64,000 nucleotides of DNA, taken from assembly GCA_018969015.1 (NCBI GenBank), contig JAGWZE010000001.1, forward strand, positions 124,001 to 188,000, written 5' to 3'. Source of the stretch: Alphaproteobacteria bacterium. GTDB lineage: Bacteria; Pseudomonadota; Alphaproteobacteria; Caulobacterales; Aquidulcibacteraceae. The translations under genes and the position numbers were made by a program. How positions within the stretch are numbered: position 1 is the stretch's first letter; every line of letters starts with the position of its first letter. Shown in pieces: positions 35,328 through 45,251 of the stretch. Below the pieces are notes generated by a model. It was given only the letters and a program-made list of their open reading frames with translations. It was not told where the DNA came from and ran no database searches.

Positions 35328-36557
35328 GTGAGACTTGGTGTCCCCTTGCGTTCGCGGCCTGGTTTCCTTCGGTCGAAGGCCGGCAACGTCGCCATGATGG
35401 TGTCGTTGTCGCTTCCCTTTCTCATTGGCGGCGCCGGCTTCGGCGTCGAGACCAGCTATTGGTACCTGAAGTCGCTCGAGCTGCAGGGCGCGGCCGACAA
35501 CGCCGCCTACGCCGCCGCACTCGACAAGCGCTCGGGCTCGAACGACACGGCCGTTCGCGCAACGGCGGCGAACACCGCCGCAGCGAATGGCTTCGACGCC
35601 AGCGTCGGGACGATCACCGTCAACACGCCGCCCGCGAGCGGGCCCAATCGAAACGCGCAATCGGTCGAAGTCCTGCTCAATCAGAACCAAGACCGGTTCT
35701 TCTCCAGCCTCTTCACGAACGCCCCGCTCGTCGCGAAGGCGCGCGCGGTGGCGACGTTCCAATCTGCGGCCAACGCCTGCGTCCTTGCCCTGAACGCGAC
35801 CGCCTCGAAGGCGGTCGACTTCTCGGGCAACACGTCGACGACGCTGACGAGCTGCAGCGTCATGTCCAACTCGACCGCGGCCGACTCGATCAACGTGCAG
35901 GGCTCCGCGCAAGCGACGGCGGCGTGCTTCGTATCGGCCGGCGGCGTGACGATGACGTCGGGCGGGAAGTCGACGCAATGCGCCCAGCCGATCCGCCAGG
36001 CCCCTCCGGCAGGCGACCCCTACGCCGCGTTCGAGCCTCCGGCTGCCTCCGGCAACTGCCGCAACTCGAACGGCGCCACGCTCCAGGCGGGACGCTATTG
36101 CTCCGGCCTGACGCTCTCCGGGACGGTGACGCTGAACCCTGGCGTGTACTACGTCTCGGGTGGTGATTTCCGCATCAACGCCAACGCGAACGTCACGGGG
36201 ACGGGCGTCACGATCGTCCTCGTGGGCTCCGCCCGCGTGACGATGAATGGCAACGCCATGGTGCGCCTCTCCGCGCCGACCTCCGGCGCAACCAAAGGCA
36301 TGCTCTTCTACGGGGACCGCGCTTCGTCCGGCGGGACCAACCGGTTCAACGGGACGGCAGCGTCGCTGCTGACCGGCACGATTTATGCACCGCGTCAGGA
36401 CGTCGCCTACCTCGGAAACTTCTCGGGATCGGGCGGATGCACGCAGGTCGTCGCGTCCACGGTCACTTGGAGCGGGTCGACGACCATCGCCGTCGATTGC
36501 TCCGCCTATGGCATGTCGCAGGTTCCGATCCTTCAGGTCGTCAAGGTGGTCGAATGA
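35328..36557 (+). CDS. TadG-like pilus assembly protein
   Basis: A 409-residue protein starting with a TadE/G membrane anchor (GNVAMMVSLSLPFLIGGAGFGVETSYWY, residues about 18-48) followed by a large exported Ser/Thr/Gly/Asn-rich domain (SGTVTLNPGVYYVSGGDFRINANANVTG) reminiscent of a beta-helix. TadG-type proteins act in Flp/Tad pilus secretion. The start is GTG 35328. Its stop overlaps the TadE gene (ATGA), and the trio is expressed together. The remaining tad machinery (secretin, ATPase, prepilin) is not in the window. Confidence 0.85.
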   Translation: MRLGVPLRSRPGFLRSKAGNVAMMVSLSLPFLIGGAGFGVETSYWYLKSLELQGAADNAAYAAALDKRSGSNDTAVRATAANTAAANGFDASVGTITVNTPPASGPNRNAQSVEVLLNQNQDRFFSSLFTNAPLVAKARAVATFQSAANACVLALNATASKAVDFSGNTSTTLTSCSVMSNSTAADSINVQGSAQATAACFVSAGGVTMTSGGKSTQCAQPIRQAPPAGDPYAAFEPPAASGNCRNSNGATLQAGRYCSGLTLSGTVTLNPGVYYVSGGDFRINANANVTGTGVTIVLVGSARVTMNGNAMVRLSAPTSGATKGMLFYGDRASSGGTNRFNGTAASLLTGTIYAPRQDVAYLGNFSGSGGCTQVVASTVTWSGSTTIAVDCSAYGMSQVPILQVVKVVE

Positions 36558-36973
36558 GAACCCTCCTGCACCGTTTCACGCGTGATACCTCCGGCGTCGC
36601 GGCGGTCGAGTTCGCGATCGTCGCGCCCGTTCTCGCGCTGCTCCTGGTCGGGCTCGTTCAGGGGTGGTTCGACGTCAAGCAGCGCACCGACGCCCAAAGC
36701 GCCATGCAGGCCGGCGTTCGCTACTATCTGCAAGGCGGCGTCGACGACGTCACCGCGCGCGACTTCGCTTTGCGTGCTTGGCCGAGCCGGCCCACGGATG
36801 GTGTCGTCGAGGTGTCGCGCGCGTGCCTGTGTGGCGACGCCGTCGTCTCGTGCACGTCCATGTGTGGCGCCAACCCGCCTGCGGTGAGGGTCGCCGTCTC
36901 CACGCGTTACCGGGCGAGCTCCCTGCTCGCCACCACCGATATCGTCCATGAACAATCCGTCCGCATCCGCTGA
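36554..36973 (+). CDS. TadE-like pilus protein 1
   Basis: A 139-residue pseudopilin-like protein with the TadE motif (SGVAAVEFAIVAPVLALLLVG) as its single membrane helix and a short exported domain with three closely spaced Cys pairs (ACLCGDAVVSCTSMCG), which could form disulfides. TadE pseudopilins are processed by TadV and support Flp pilus assembly. Overlaps both neighbours, by 4 bases with TadG and by 26 bases with the next TadE. Confidence 0.86.
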   Translation: MRTLLHRFTRDTSGVAAVEFAIVAPVLALLLVGLVQGWFDVKQRTDAQSAMQAGVRYYLQGGVDDVTARDFALRAWPSRPTDGVVEVSRACLCGDAVVSCTSMCGANPPAVRVAVSTRYRASSLLATTDIVHEQSVRIR

Positions 36974-37355
36974 GCGGCTCGCCGACGACGAAGAGGGCGC
37001 GACCGCCGTCGAGTTCGCGCTCGTGGCGCCGGTCGCGCTCGCTTTGATGTTCGGGATTCTGCAGCTCGGCTGGGCGTTGCATTGCGCCGCAAGCGCGCGC
37101 TACGCCCTCGAGCGTGCGATGCGCGCCGTGACGCTCAATCCGGCGATGACACAGGATCAGCTCGCGACGGCCGTCCGCGAGGATCTGAAGACCATCGCCA
37201 ACCCGAATGAAGTGACCGTGACGCTCCGCCGCGAGACCGTGGCGGGCGCCTCCAGCGCGATCGGCACGGCGACGTGGACCTCGACGATCGGCGTCCCCAA
37301 CCTCTACACCTACCCGATCAGCTATACCGCCACGATCGTCGCGCCGACGACGTAA
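36948..37355 (+). CDS. TadE-like pilus protein 2
   Basis: A 135-residue protein with the same anchor signature (EGATAVEFALVAPVALALMFG) and an exported domain without cysteines. Its ATG at 36948 lies 26 bases inside the preceding gene. The pair probably arose by duplication and then diverged. It converges on a chemoreceptor gene 27 bases away, with no terminator visible between them. Confidence 0.86.
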   Translation: MNNPSASAERLADDEEGATAVEFALVAPVALALMFGILQLGWALHCAASARYALERAMRAVTLNPAMTQDQLATAVREDLKTIANPNEVTVTLRRETVAGASSAIGTATWTSTIGVPNLYTYPISYTATIVAPTT

Positions 37356-37382
37356 CGACGGCTGTGCGCAGGTGACGGCGGA

Positions 37383-39035
37383 CTACGCGTAACGGCGGTT
37401 CGATTGCGTCGCAGGCGGCGTCCAGCGGCTGCGCGGCGTCTGGCCGCCCGCGCCGAACGAGAACCGCCCGATCTGCGCGGCGAGCTCGGCGATCTGGTCG
37501 CGCAGCGACGCCGTCGCCGCGGCCGTCTCTTCGAACATGGCGGCGTTCTGCTGGGTGGAGGTGTCGATCTCGCCGATGGCGTTGGTCACGTCCTGGATGC
37601 GGACCGCCTGATCCTGGACGGAGCGCGCGACGTCGCCGATCACGCTGTCGATCTGCGAGAAGCTGCCGACGATGCGCTCCAGCGCGCCGCCCATGTCGCC
37701 CACGTGCCTCACGCCGGTATCGACATGCTGCGCGCTCGCCGCGATCAGCGCCTTGATCTCCTTCGCGGCGTCCCCGGAGCGCTGCGCCAGCGCGCGCACT
37801 TCCTGGGCGACGACGGCGAAGCCGCGGCCCGCCTCGCCGGCACGCGCGGCTTCCACGCCAGCGTTGAGCGCGAGCAGGTTCGTCTGGAAGGCGATCTCGT
37901 CGATCACCAGCGTGATCTGCGCGATCCGCGAGGACGAGCTTTCGATCTGGCGCATCGCCGTCACCGCGAGATCGACGACGTGGGCGGAAGACTCCGCGTC
38001 GCCCCGTGCGGTCGCCACCATCTCGGCCGTGGACTGCACGCGGTCCGACGCGCTGCGGAAGGCGCCGCTGGCCTGCCCGAGCGTGGTGGAGGCCTGCTCC
38101 AGATCCGTCGCCTGCCGTTCCGTGCGGCGCGCAAAGTCATCCGTGGCCTGGGAGATTTCGTTGGTGCTGGAACGGATTTCCTCGACGACCGCGCCGATGC
38201 GGCCCAGAGCCGTGTCCAGCGCCTCGGCGGCGGCGTTGAAGTCCTTGAACAGCTGCGCGTAGCCATCGGCCGCGACGGCGTCCAGGCGCCGGCGCACGTC
38301 CCCGGACGCGAGGCTCGAAAGGCCTTCCCCGATGCGCGCGATGACCTCGGCCTGGCGCGCCTGGAATTCCTGCTCCTTGAGGCGGGCCGCTTCGCGCTCC
38401 ATCTCGGTCTCTTTGGCTGCGCGCATCCCCGCGAGCTGCGCCTCTTCGGCGGCCGCCTGCGCATTCTCCGCGTCACGCCGCGCCGCATCGGAGGCCGCCA
38501 TCTCGACGTTCGTGCGGATCGCCGCCCACACGAGGATCACGGCCTCGACGGACAGGATAACGGCGTGCAGGAGGATCCGGCCGATGCTGGACTCGCCAGG
38601 GAACACCAGCGCGCCCGCAAGCAGGCCCAGGCCCAAATGGTGCACCGCGACCACGCCCGTTGCGGCGACGATCACGCGCCAATCCGCGAACAGGATGAGC
38701 GCCGCGAGCGCGGCGAAGTACGCCATGTGCAGATCGCTCTGCAGGCCGTTTCCGGCGGCCGCGGCGAGCAGCGCGGAGATCTGCAGCATCAGGATGCCGC
38801 CAAGACCGGCCTGCGCGATCCACTCCCGCCCAGCCGGGCCGCGGAGGAAGTACGCCGCCGCGGCGGCCACTGCCGCAACCGCGGAGGTCGCGCCCAGGCC
38901 GCCGTTCGAAACGAGATCGACGACCGCAACGGCGACGCCCGTCGCCGCCGTCAGTGCAAATGCGACGGAGGCCGCAAGCTGGCGCTGGCGATCAAGCGCG
39001 GCGTTGCGGTAGATGACGGGACCATCGATGCGCAC
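37383..39035 (-). CDS. Chemoreceptor with multi-helix membrane sensor
   Basis: A 550-residue methyl-accepting chemotaxis protein whose N-terminal 175 residues are about six transmembrane helices, with no periplasmic ligand domain. One helix pair includes [19 protein letters not shown] and [12 protein letters not shown]; conserved His residues there may bind a metal or heme. A coiled linker (about 175-235), HAMP-like segment and the signalling hairpin with [20 protein letters not shown] follow. Unlike the other two intact receptors here it ends in SNRRYA and lacks a W-x-x-F tether. Its signal may be intramembrane (redox or energy state), which is inference. Confidence 0.9.
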   Translation of the reverse strand: MRIDGPVIYRNAALDRQRQLAASVAFALTAATGVAVAVVDLVSNGGLGATSAVAAVAAAAAYFLRGPAGREWIAQAGLGGILMLQISALLAAAAGNGLQSDLHMAYFAALAALILFADWRVIVAATGVVAVHHLGLGLLAGALVFPGESSIGRILLHAVILSVEAVILVWAAIRTNVEMAASDAARRDAENAQAAAEEAQLAGMRAAKETEMEREAARLKEQEFQARQAEVIARIGEGLSSLASGDVRRRLDAVAADGYAQLFKDFNAAAEALDTALGRIGAVVEEIRSSTNEISQATDDFARRTERQATDLEQASTTLGQASGAFRSASDRVQSTAEMVATARGDAESSAHVVDLAVTAMRQIESSSSRIAQITLVIDEIAFQTNLLALNAGVEAARAGEAGRGFAVVAQEVRALAQRSGDAAKEIKALIAASAQHVDTGVRHVGDMGGALERIVGSFSQIDSVIGDVARSVQDQAVRIQDVTNAIGEIDTSTQQNAAMFEETAAATASLRDQIAELAAQIGRFSFGAGGQTPRSRWTPPATQSNRRYA

Positions 39036-39118
39036 GGCGTTGCTCCGAACACGGTGAATTTGGGCGAACCATGCGGTCGGGTTCTAAACGCGCAGTGAAG
39101 GAAATCGTCCGAACACGT

Positions 39119-39409
39119 TCAATTCGCGTCTTTTGCGCACCCTTCCGCGTCTGGCGACCGTAGAACGATCACAGAGCCGTGAGGGCGGAACGGTTCGCCA
39201 GAGGCGACGTCGAACACGGCGGCGCGTCCATCGGCCGACATCGACACGAGCAGCCCACCGCCGCTCAACCCCGCGCGCGCGGCCTCCCCCGCCGCCGCGC
39301 CCGGAAGCGCAAGGACCAGGGCCCGCTCGTTCGGCGCGCGCAGGAACGCAGGCGTCCCCAGCACGGCGACACCTCCGATCGCGATCAGCGCCGTTTTCAA
39401 CATGATCAT
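39119..39409 (-). CDS. Small exported or membrane-anchored protein, unknown
   Basis: A 96-residue protein with an N-terminal hydrophobic segment (TALIAIGGVAVLGTPAFL) that can serve as signal or anchor, followed by a short domain (SGGGLLVSMSADGRAAVFDVASG). No family recognised. Start ATG 39409 has a GGATGG in front, and a second ATG at 39403 is equally possible. It sits between a chemoreceptor and an enoyl-CoA hydratase, all on the minus strand. Confidence 0.5.
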   Translation of the reverse strand: MIMLKTALIAIGGVAVLGTPAFLRAPNERALVLALPGAAAGEAARAGLSGGGLLVSMSADGRAAVFDVASGEPFRPHGSVIVLRSPDAEGCAKDAN

Positions 39410-39470
39410 CCCATCCGTCCGAGGACGGATCGTCTACGCGCCGCGCGTTACCGGACCGTCTCCGCGGCGA

Positions 39471-40268
39471 CTACTGGCCGGTAAAGACCGGCGGGCGCTT
39501 CTCGAGGAAACTCGCGACCCCTTCGGCGTGATCCTTCGTCTTCATCAGCCGGCGGATCTCGCCGATGGCGTAGCGGCCGATGTCTTCCGCGTCGCCATAG
39601 GTGGCGCGCCGCAGGCCGGCCTTGAGCGCCTGCACCGCGAGCGGGGGATTGGCGGCGATGCGGCCGGCGATCGCGCGGGCGCGCGGAAGGAGCGCCTCGT
39701 GCGGCGTCACCTCGCTCACCAGGCCGATGCGCAGCGCCTCGGCGGCGTCGATCACGTCGCCCGTAAACAGCAACTCGGCGGCCTTCGCGGCGCCCACGAT
39801 GGCCGGCAGGCGGTAAAATCCGCCCACGTCGCAGACCAGCCCGCGCTTGACGAAGAGCTCCGCGAACTTGGCCCGCTCGGAGGCCAGGCGGATATCGGCA
39901 AAGAGGGCAAGCTCCATGCCCCAGCCCACGGCGGCGCCATTCACGGCCGCGATGATGGGCTTGTCGCACGCCAGCGCCGCCATGGCGGCGGGCGTGGGCT
40001 CGAGCTCGCGCGGCGACGGCGTCACGGGCTTGGGGCCCGCCATGATCTCGCGCACGTCGTCTCCGGAACAGAAGGCCGGATCGGCCCCGGTGACCACCAA
40101 GCAGCGGATCTCGGGGTCCGTCGCGGCGCGACGAAACGCGGCCTCGAGCCGACCATAAGCCTCATAAGTCAAAGCGTTGCGTTGCTCGGGGCGGTTGAGC
40201 GTGACGAGCGCGACGCCCTGCTCGACTTCGACCCGCACGCTTTCCGAACCCGCTTCCGCCGCAGCCAT
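39471..40268 (-). CDS. Enoyl-CoA hydratase/isomerase family protein
   Basis: A 265-residue crotonase-fold protein. Oxyanion-hole segments are DPAFCSGDDV and AVNGAAVGWGMELAL; the Glu corresponding to Glu164 of the rat hydratase seems conserved (AKAAELLFTG) but the Glu144 position is Phe (FAELFVKRG), common in members with other activities. It acts on an acyl-CoA thioester in fatty-acid or aromatic degradation; the substrate is not predictable. ATG 40268 has GGAGG 7 bases upstream. It diverges from the ABC operon by 174 bases. Confidence 0.9.
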   Translation of the reverse strand: MAAAEAGSESVRVEVEQGVALVTLNRPEQRNALTYEAYGRLEAAFRRAATDPEIRCLVVTGADPAFCSGDDVREIMAGPKPVTPSPRELEPTPAAMAALACDKPIIAAVNGAAVGWGMELALFADIRLASERAKFAELFVKRGLVCDVGGFYRLPAIVGAAKAAELLFTGDVIDAAEALRIGLVSEVTPHEALLPRARAIAGRIAANPPLAVQALKAGLRRATYGDAEDIGRYAIGEIRRLMKTKDHAEGVASFLEKRPPVFTGQ

Positions 40269-40442
40269 GATCGACCTCCCTGCCGCGCCGCCCTCGCCGC
40301 CAACAGTCGGACACGGCGACGTCATCCGCAGTATGGACCGACAGGCCCGCGACGCGCGAATCATGACCGCATCGTTTTTCGATAAATTCTTATTGACATC
40401 CGATAGACATGAACGCGACACTGGCGTGATCGGAGGCGAACT

Positions 40443-41318
40443 ATGCTTGAAGTGCGCGGATTGACCCATCGTTACGCGGGCGGGGTAACGGCTTTGGACG
40501 GGGTGTCCCTGTCCGCGCCTGCGGGGATGTTCGGCCTCCTCGGCCCCAACGGGGCCGGCAAATCGACCTTCATGCGCTGCCTGGCCACGCTTCAGGTGCC
40601 TTCGGAGGGCGAGATCCGCTTCGGCGACATCGACGTCCGCAAGGAGCCGGAGAAGCTGCGCCGCGTGCTCGGCTACCTGCCGCAGGATTTCGGCGTCTAT
40701 CCGCGCGTGACCGCGGTCGACATGCTCGATCAGATGGCCGTGCTGAAGGGCGTGTCGAACGCCAAGCAACGCCGCGAGGTGGTCGATGGCCTCCTCGCCC
40801 AGGTCAATCTCTGGTCCGCCCGCAAGAAGCCGATCGCGTCCTTCTCCGGCGGCATGCGCCAGCGCTTCGGCATCGCCCAGGCGCTGATCGGCGATCCCAA
40901 GCTCGTCATCGTGGATGAGCCGACCGCCGGCCTGGATCCGGAAGAACGCAATCGCTTCCTCAACCTGCTCGCCGACATCGGCGAAGACGTGCTCGTGATC
41001 CTGTCGACGCACATCGTCGACGACGTCGCCGATCTGTGCCCGCGCATGGCCGTGCTGGCGCAGGGCCGCATCGTGCTGCAGGGCGCGCCGCAGGAGCTGA
41101 TCAACAGCCTGCGCGGCCGTATCTGGCGCAAGATCGTGTCCAAGGCCGAGGCCGCGGACGTCCGCACCCGGATGAACGTCATTTCCGCGCGCCTGATCGG
41201 CGGACGCACCATGTTGCACGTCCTCGCCGACATCGCGCCCGGCGAAGGCTTCGAACTCGCCTCTGGCGGTCTCGAAGACGTCTATTTCTCCGCCCTCTCC
41301 GCTTCGCGCGCCGCCTGA
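40443..41318 (+). CDS. ABC transporter ATP-binding protein
   Basis: A 291-residue ATPase with Walker A (GPNGAGKST), Q-loop (YLPQDF), signature (FSGGMRQRFG), Walker B (LVIVDEPTAGLD) and switch His (STHIVDD), all intact. It belongs to the ABC-2 export class. Its partner is the permease-peptidase fusion starting 15 bases downstream. GGAGG lies 6 bases before ATG 40443. A TTGACA at 40393-40398 could be a -35 box, though no matching -10 is at the right distance. Substrate unknown. Confidence 0.93.
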   Translation: MLEVRGLTHRYAGGVTALDGVSLSAPAGMFGLLGPNGAGKSTFMRCLATLQVPSEGEIRFGDIDVRKEPEKLRRVLGYLPQDFGVYPRVTAVDMLDQMAVLKGVSNAKQRREVVDGLLAQVNLWSARKKPIASFSGGMRQRFGIAQALIGDPKLVIVDEPTAGLDPEERNRFLNLLADIGEDVLVILSTHIVDDVADLCPRMAVLAQGRIVLQGAPQELINSLRGRIWRKIVSKAEAADVRTRMNVISARLIGGRTMLHVLADIAPGEGFELASGGLEDVYFSALSASRAA

Positions 41319-41332
41319 GCGAGACGACACCG

Positions 41333-44300
41333 ATGTTCGCCAAGATCGCCGCGTTCGAATTCCGCTACCAGATCAAGCAGCCGCTGTTTTGGATCACGTT
41401 CGCCTTGTTCTTCCTGCTGACGTTCGGAGCGATCGTTTCCGAACAGATCCAGATCGGCTCGGCCGGCAACGTCTGGAAGAACAGCCCCTTCGCCATCATC
41501 CAGACGATGCTGATCATGTCGATCTTCGGCATGTTCGCCACGACGGCCTTCGTCGCCAACGTGATCGTGCGTGATGACGAAACCGGCTTCGGCGGCATCG
41601 TCGCGTCGACGTCGGTGCGCAAGGCGGATTATCTGTTCGGGCGGTTCACGGGCGCGGCGGCCGTCGCTTTCATCGTGTCCCTTTCGGTGCCGCTCGCGAT
41701 CGCGGTCGGCGCCGCCATGCCGTGGCTCGATCCCGAGAAGATCGGCCCCTTCGTTCTGCAGCACTATCTGTTCGCCACCGGCGTGATGGTGTTCCCGAAC
41801 TTCCTCTTCACCGCCGCGCTGTTCTTTTGCGTGGCGACGCTGACGCGCTCGATGATGGCGAGCTACGTGGCGGTGACGGCGTTCCTAGTCGCCTATCTCG
41901 TGTCGCTCAGCCTGATGCAGACGCCCGAAGCCCGCGAGATCGCGGCCTATGTGGAGCCCTTCGGCATCGGCGCCTTCTCGCTGCAGACGCGCTACTGGAC
42001 GGTCGCGCAGCGCAACGCCGACCTGCCGGAACTCGCCGGCACGCTGCTCGCCAATCGCACCGCCGTCCTCGCGCTCGCGGGCGTGTGCCTCGGGCTCGCC
42101 TTCGCCTTCTTCCGCTTCGAGAAGAAATCCAAGGCGGCGCGCCCCGCGAAACCCTCCAAGGCCGACGCGAAGCCGCCGGCGATCGCGCGCGCGCCGCGCG
42201 TGACGCCCTCGCACAGCGCGGGCGTGCCGCAGTTCCTCGCGCGGACGCGCTTTGAGACGTTCGAGGTTGCGCGGAACCCGGCCTTCATCGTGCTGCTGCT
42301 GATCGGGGTGATGAACGCGCTCGGCAGCCTGCTCTCGGCCGACGAGATGTTCGGCACCCCGATCTACGCCGTCACGCGCGTGATGGTGGAAGCGATCCGT
42401 GGCGCCTTCACGATCTTCCCGATCCTGATCGCCATCTACTATGGCGGCGAGCTCGTGTGGCGCGAGCGCGACAAGCGCATCCACGAAATCATCGGTGCGA
42501 GCCCCGCGCCCGATTGGTCCCTCGTGGTGCCGAAGATCATCGCGCTGTCGCTCGTCCTGACGGCGAGCATGGCCGTCGCGATCGTCACCGCGCTCGTCGT
42601 CCAGGCGGTGAAGCAGGCCCCGATGGAGGACGCCTGGAGCTATATCGCCTGGTATGTGGGGCCGAACGCCGTCGCGATGGTGCAGATCGCCGCGCTCGCG
42701 GTCTTCGTCCAGACGCTCGTGCCGAACAAGTTCATCGGCTACGGCGTGATGCTCGTTTATCTCGTGACGACGATGGTCGCCGCCGCGATGGGCATCGACC
42801 ACAACCTGCTGATCTATGGCGGCAGCCCGTCCGAGCCGCTGTCGGACATGAACGGCGCCGGCTATTTCCAGAGCGCCGCGAATTGGTTCCGCGCCTATTG
42901 GAGCGCGATCGCGCTCGCGCTGCTGACGCTGTCCTTCGTGCTGTGGCGGCGGGGCGCCGACACGCGCCTGGCGCCGCGCCTGGCGCGCGTGCCGCGTCGG
43001 CTTGCCGGCGGCGCCGGGATCGTGTTCGGGGGCTCGCTGCTGACGGCCGCGGCGCTCGGCGGGTTCATTTTCTACAACACCAACGTCATCAACCCGTACC
43101 GCGGCTCGACCGAGGGCGAGAAATGGACGGCGGCGTTCGAGAAGAAGTACCTCGCCAACGAACGCCTGCCCCAACCGACGATTGTGGACGTCGATCTCGA
43201 CGTGTCGATCACGCCCGCCGCGCTGACGGCGCGCACCAAGGGCCGCTACACGCTCGAAAACCGCACGGGCGCGCCGATTTCCGAGGTTCACGTGCGGTTC
43301 GCACGCGACGTCGGCGTCTCCCGCCTCGACATCGAGGGCGCGCGTCTGCGCTCCGAGGACGACCGCTTCAACTACAGGATCTTCACGCTGGAAACGCCGA
43401 TGCAGCCGGGCGAGCGCCGCACGCTCACCTTCACCAGCACCGCGGGCCAGACCGGCTTCAAGAACAGCGGCAACACCACGCGCGTCGTCGAGAACGGCAC
43501 GTTCCTGAACAACTTCGAGTTCGCACCGGTGATCGGCATGGACCGCGGGCAGCTTCTGACCAGCCGCGAGGTGCGCCGTCGCAACGGGCTCCCCGCCGAC
43601 CTGCGCATGCCGAAGCTCGAGGATACGAGCGCCCAGGGGCACCACTATCTGCGCCACGACAGCGACTGGGTGACGGCGCGCATCCGCATCGAGACCGACG
43701 CCGATCAGACCGCGATCGCGCCGGGGCGTCTCGTGAGCGAAAGCGTCGCCAATGGCCGCCGCCGCGTCGAGTACGTCACTGACGCGCCGGTGCAGAACTT
43801 CTTCTCGATCCAATCGGCCCGCTACGCCGTGAAGCGTGCGAAGTGGCGCGACGTCGATCTCGCCGTCTATCACCACCCGGCCCACACCTATAACGTCGAC
43901 CGCATGCTGACGGCGATGCAGGTGTCGCTCGACTACTACTCGACGAACTTCAGCCCCTACCAGTTCAAGCAGGCGCGGATTCTCGAATTCCCGGCCTACG
44001 CCACGTTCGCGCAGGCGTTCGCCAACACCATGCCCTACTCGGAAGCGATCGGCTTCATCGCCGACAACCGCGACCCTGACGACATCGACTACGCCACGTA
44101 CGTCACCGCCCACGAGGTCGCGCACCAATGGTGGGCGCACCAGGTGATCGGCGCCGACATGCAGGGCTCCACGATGCTCTCCGAGACCCTGGCGCAGTAC
44201 TCGGCGCTGATGGTCATGAAGAAGATGTACGGCGCGGACCAGATCCGCCGGTTCCTCAAGTTCGAGCTCGACGCCTATCTGCGCGCGCGCGGCGGCGAGT

Positions 44301-44935
44301 CCGTCGAGGAACAGCCGCTCGTGCGCGTCGAGAACCAGCCCTACGTGCACTACCGGAAGGGCTCGCTCGTCATGTACCTGCTGCAGGACGAGATCGGCGA
44401 AGCCACGGTGAACCGCGCGCTTGCCCGGTTCCTGCAGGCGCACGCGTTCAAGTCGGCGCCCTACCCGCGCTCCAGCGACCTGATCGCGCTCCTGCGCGAG
44501 GAAGCGGGCCCCGGCCCGGCGCAGGACCTGATCACCGACCTGTTCGAACGGATCACGATTTACGACCTCAAGGCCGCGGACGCGACGGCGACGCGCCGCG
44601 CCGATGGCCTCGTGGACGTGGCGGTGAAGGTGACGGCGGCGAAGGCCTATGCCGATGGCGCTGGCGTCGAAAAGCCCGCCCCTCTCAACGAGCGGATCGA
44701 TGTCGGCGTGTTCACCGCCGAACCCGGCCGTGGCGTGTTCAAGGCGTCGGACGTCGTGGTGATGGAGAAGCGCGTCCTGAGCTCGGGCGAGCAGACCATC
44801 ACCTTCAAAGGGTTGAAGATTCAACCGGGCGCGACGATCCATGTCGGCGTCGATCCCTACAACAAGCGGATCGATCGCAACTCCAGCGACAACCTCGCTA
44901 AGACCACGCTGCCGCGCACGGCGCCGGCGTCCTAG
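41333..44935 (+). CDS. ABC permease fused to M1 metallopeptidase
   Basis: A 1200-residue protein. The first about 580 residues form two ABC-2-type permease halves with six or so helices each, joined by a basic linker (KKSKAARPAKPSKADAK, near 265-285). A last helix (AGIVFGGSLLTAAALGGFIF) leads to a periplasm-facing M1 aminopeptidase-like domain: HEVAHQWW with zinc ligands His927 and His931 and Glu951 in LSETLAQY, plus a Tyr-rich region (YVHYRKGSLVMY). The HExxH to Glu spacing is one residue longer than in classical M1 enzymes. It probably pairs with the ATPase upstream to export and trim, or sense, a peptide. The function of this family is unsettled. Confidence 0.92.
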   Translation: MFAKIAAFEFRYQIKQPLFWITFALFFLLTFGAIVSEQIQIGSAGNVWKNSPFAIIQTMLIMSIFGMFATTAFVANVIVRDDETGFGGIVASTSVRKADYLFGRFTGAAAVAFIVSLSVPLAIAVGAAMPWLDPEKIGPFVLQHYLFATGVMVFPNFLFTAALFFCVATLTRSMMASYVAVTAFLVAYLVSLSLMQTPEAREIAAYVEPFGIGAFSLQTRYWTVAQRNADLPELAGTLLANRTAVLALAGVCLGLAFAFFRFEKKSKAARPAKPSKADAKPPAIARAPRVTPSHSAGVPQFLARTRFETFEVARNPAFIVLLLIGVMNALGSLLSADEMFGTPIYAVTRVMVEAIRGAFTIFPILIAIYYGGELVWRERDKRIHEIIGASPAPDWSLVVPKIIALSLVLTASMAVAIVTALVVQAVKQAPMEDAWSYIAWYVGPNAVAMVQIAALAVFVQTLVPNKFIGYGVMLVYLVTTMVAAAMGIDHNLLIYGGSPSEPLSDMNGAGYFQSAANWFRAYWSAIALALLTLSFVLWRRGADTRLAPRLARVPRRLAGGAGIVFGGSLLTAAALGGFIFYNTNVINPYRGSTEGEKWTAAFEKKYLANERLPQPTIVDVDLDVSITPAALTARTKGRYTLENRTGAPISEVHVRFARDVGVSRLDIEGARLRSEDDRFNYRIFTLETPMQPGERRTLTFTSTAGQTGFKNSGNTTRVVENGTFLNNFEFAPVIGMDRGQLLTSREVRRRNGLPADLRMPKLEDTSAQGHHYLRHDSDWVTARIRIETDADQTAIAPGRLVSESVANGRRRVEYVTDAPVQNFFSIQSARYAVKRAKWRDVDLAVYHHPAHTYNVDRMLTAMQVSLDYYSTNFSPYQFKQARILEFPAYATFAQAFANTMPYSEAIGFIADNRDPDDIDYATYVTAHEVAHQWWAHQVIGADMQGSTMLSETLAQYSALMVMKKMYGADQIRRFLKFELDAYLRARGGESVEEQPLVRVENQPYVHYRKGSLVMYLLQDEIGEATVNRALARFLQAHAFKSAPYPRSSDLIALLREEAGPGPAQDLITDLFERITIYDLKAADATATRRADGLVDVAVKVTAAKAYADGAGVEKPAPLNERIDVGVFTAEPGRGVFKASDVVVMEKRVLSSGEQTITFKGLKIQPGATIHVGVDPYNKRIDRNSSDNLAKTTLPRTAPAS

Positions 44936-44943
44936 CCGTCAGG

Positions 44944-44973
44944 GCGTCCGTCGCGCGCACACGCGACGGACGC
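44944..44973 (+). terminator. Strong 12-bp hairpin after the ABC operon
   Basis: GCGTCCGTCGCG (44944-44955) pairs perfectly with CGCGACGGACGC (44962-44973) around a 6-base loop. No T-tract follows, so it may be a T-less terminator or an mRNA 3'-end stabiliser. It lies 8 bases past the stop codon. Confidence 0.65.
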
Positions 44974-45251
44974 GCCTGCACGCAGAGCGCGAGCGTGACC
45001 GCGCTTCGGCTGGGCCGGTTATCGGCACCCGAGCTCTATAGAAAACCAAGTAAATCGCGCAAATCGGCTGCGCGAATGAACCATTTTACCGCTCGTCAAC
45101 TCTTTCCGATTTACCACGGCATAACGCCGGATTCGCGGTCGGTATCCGCGGACGGCGCGCGAATGGTCCGGTCGATCGAACCCGCGTGAGCACAACTCGC
45201 GTCTCGATTGTACCGCACCTCGATCGCGCAGGTTGATCGCGGGAGGGCCAC
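44974..45251. promoter_or_regulatory. Upstream region of the che operon
   Basis: No gene is visible. It must contain the che operon promoter. An AT-richer patch (about 45040-45120) is the likeliest place, but I see no clear -35/-10 or flagellar-class promoter. Confidence 0.4.

Noticed and set aside
40393-40398. TTGACA as a -35 box of the ABC operon
   Set aside because: No acceptable -10 hexamer lies 16-18 bases downstream, so it is not listed as a promoter.
41885-44842. A leftward open frame of nearly 1000 codons opposite the permease-peptidase
   Set aside because: Antisense shadow with low-complexity Arg/Glu/His content; the plus-strand protein has complete domain motifs.
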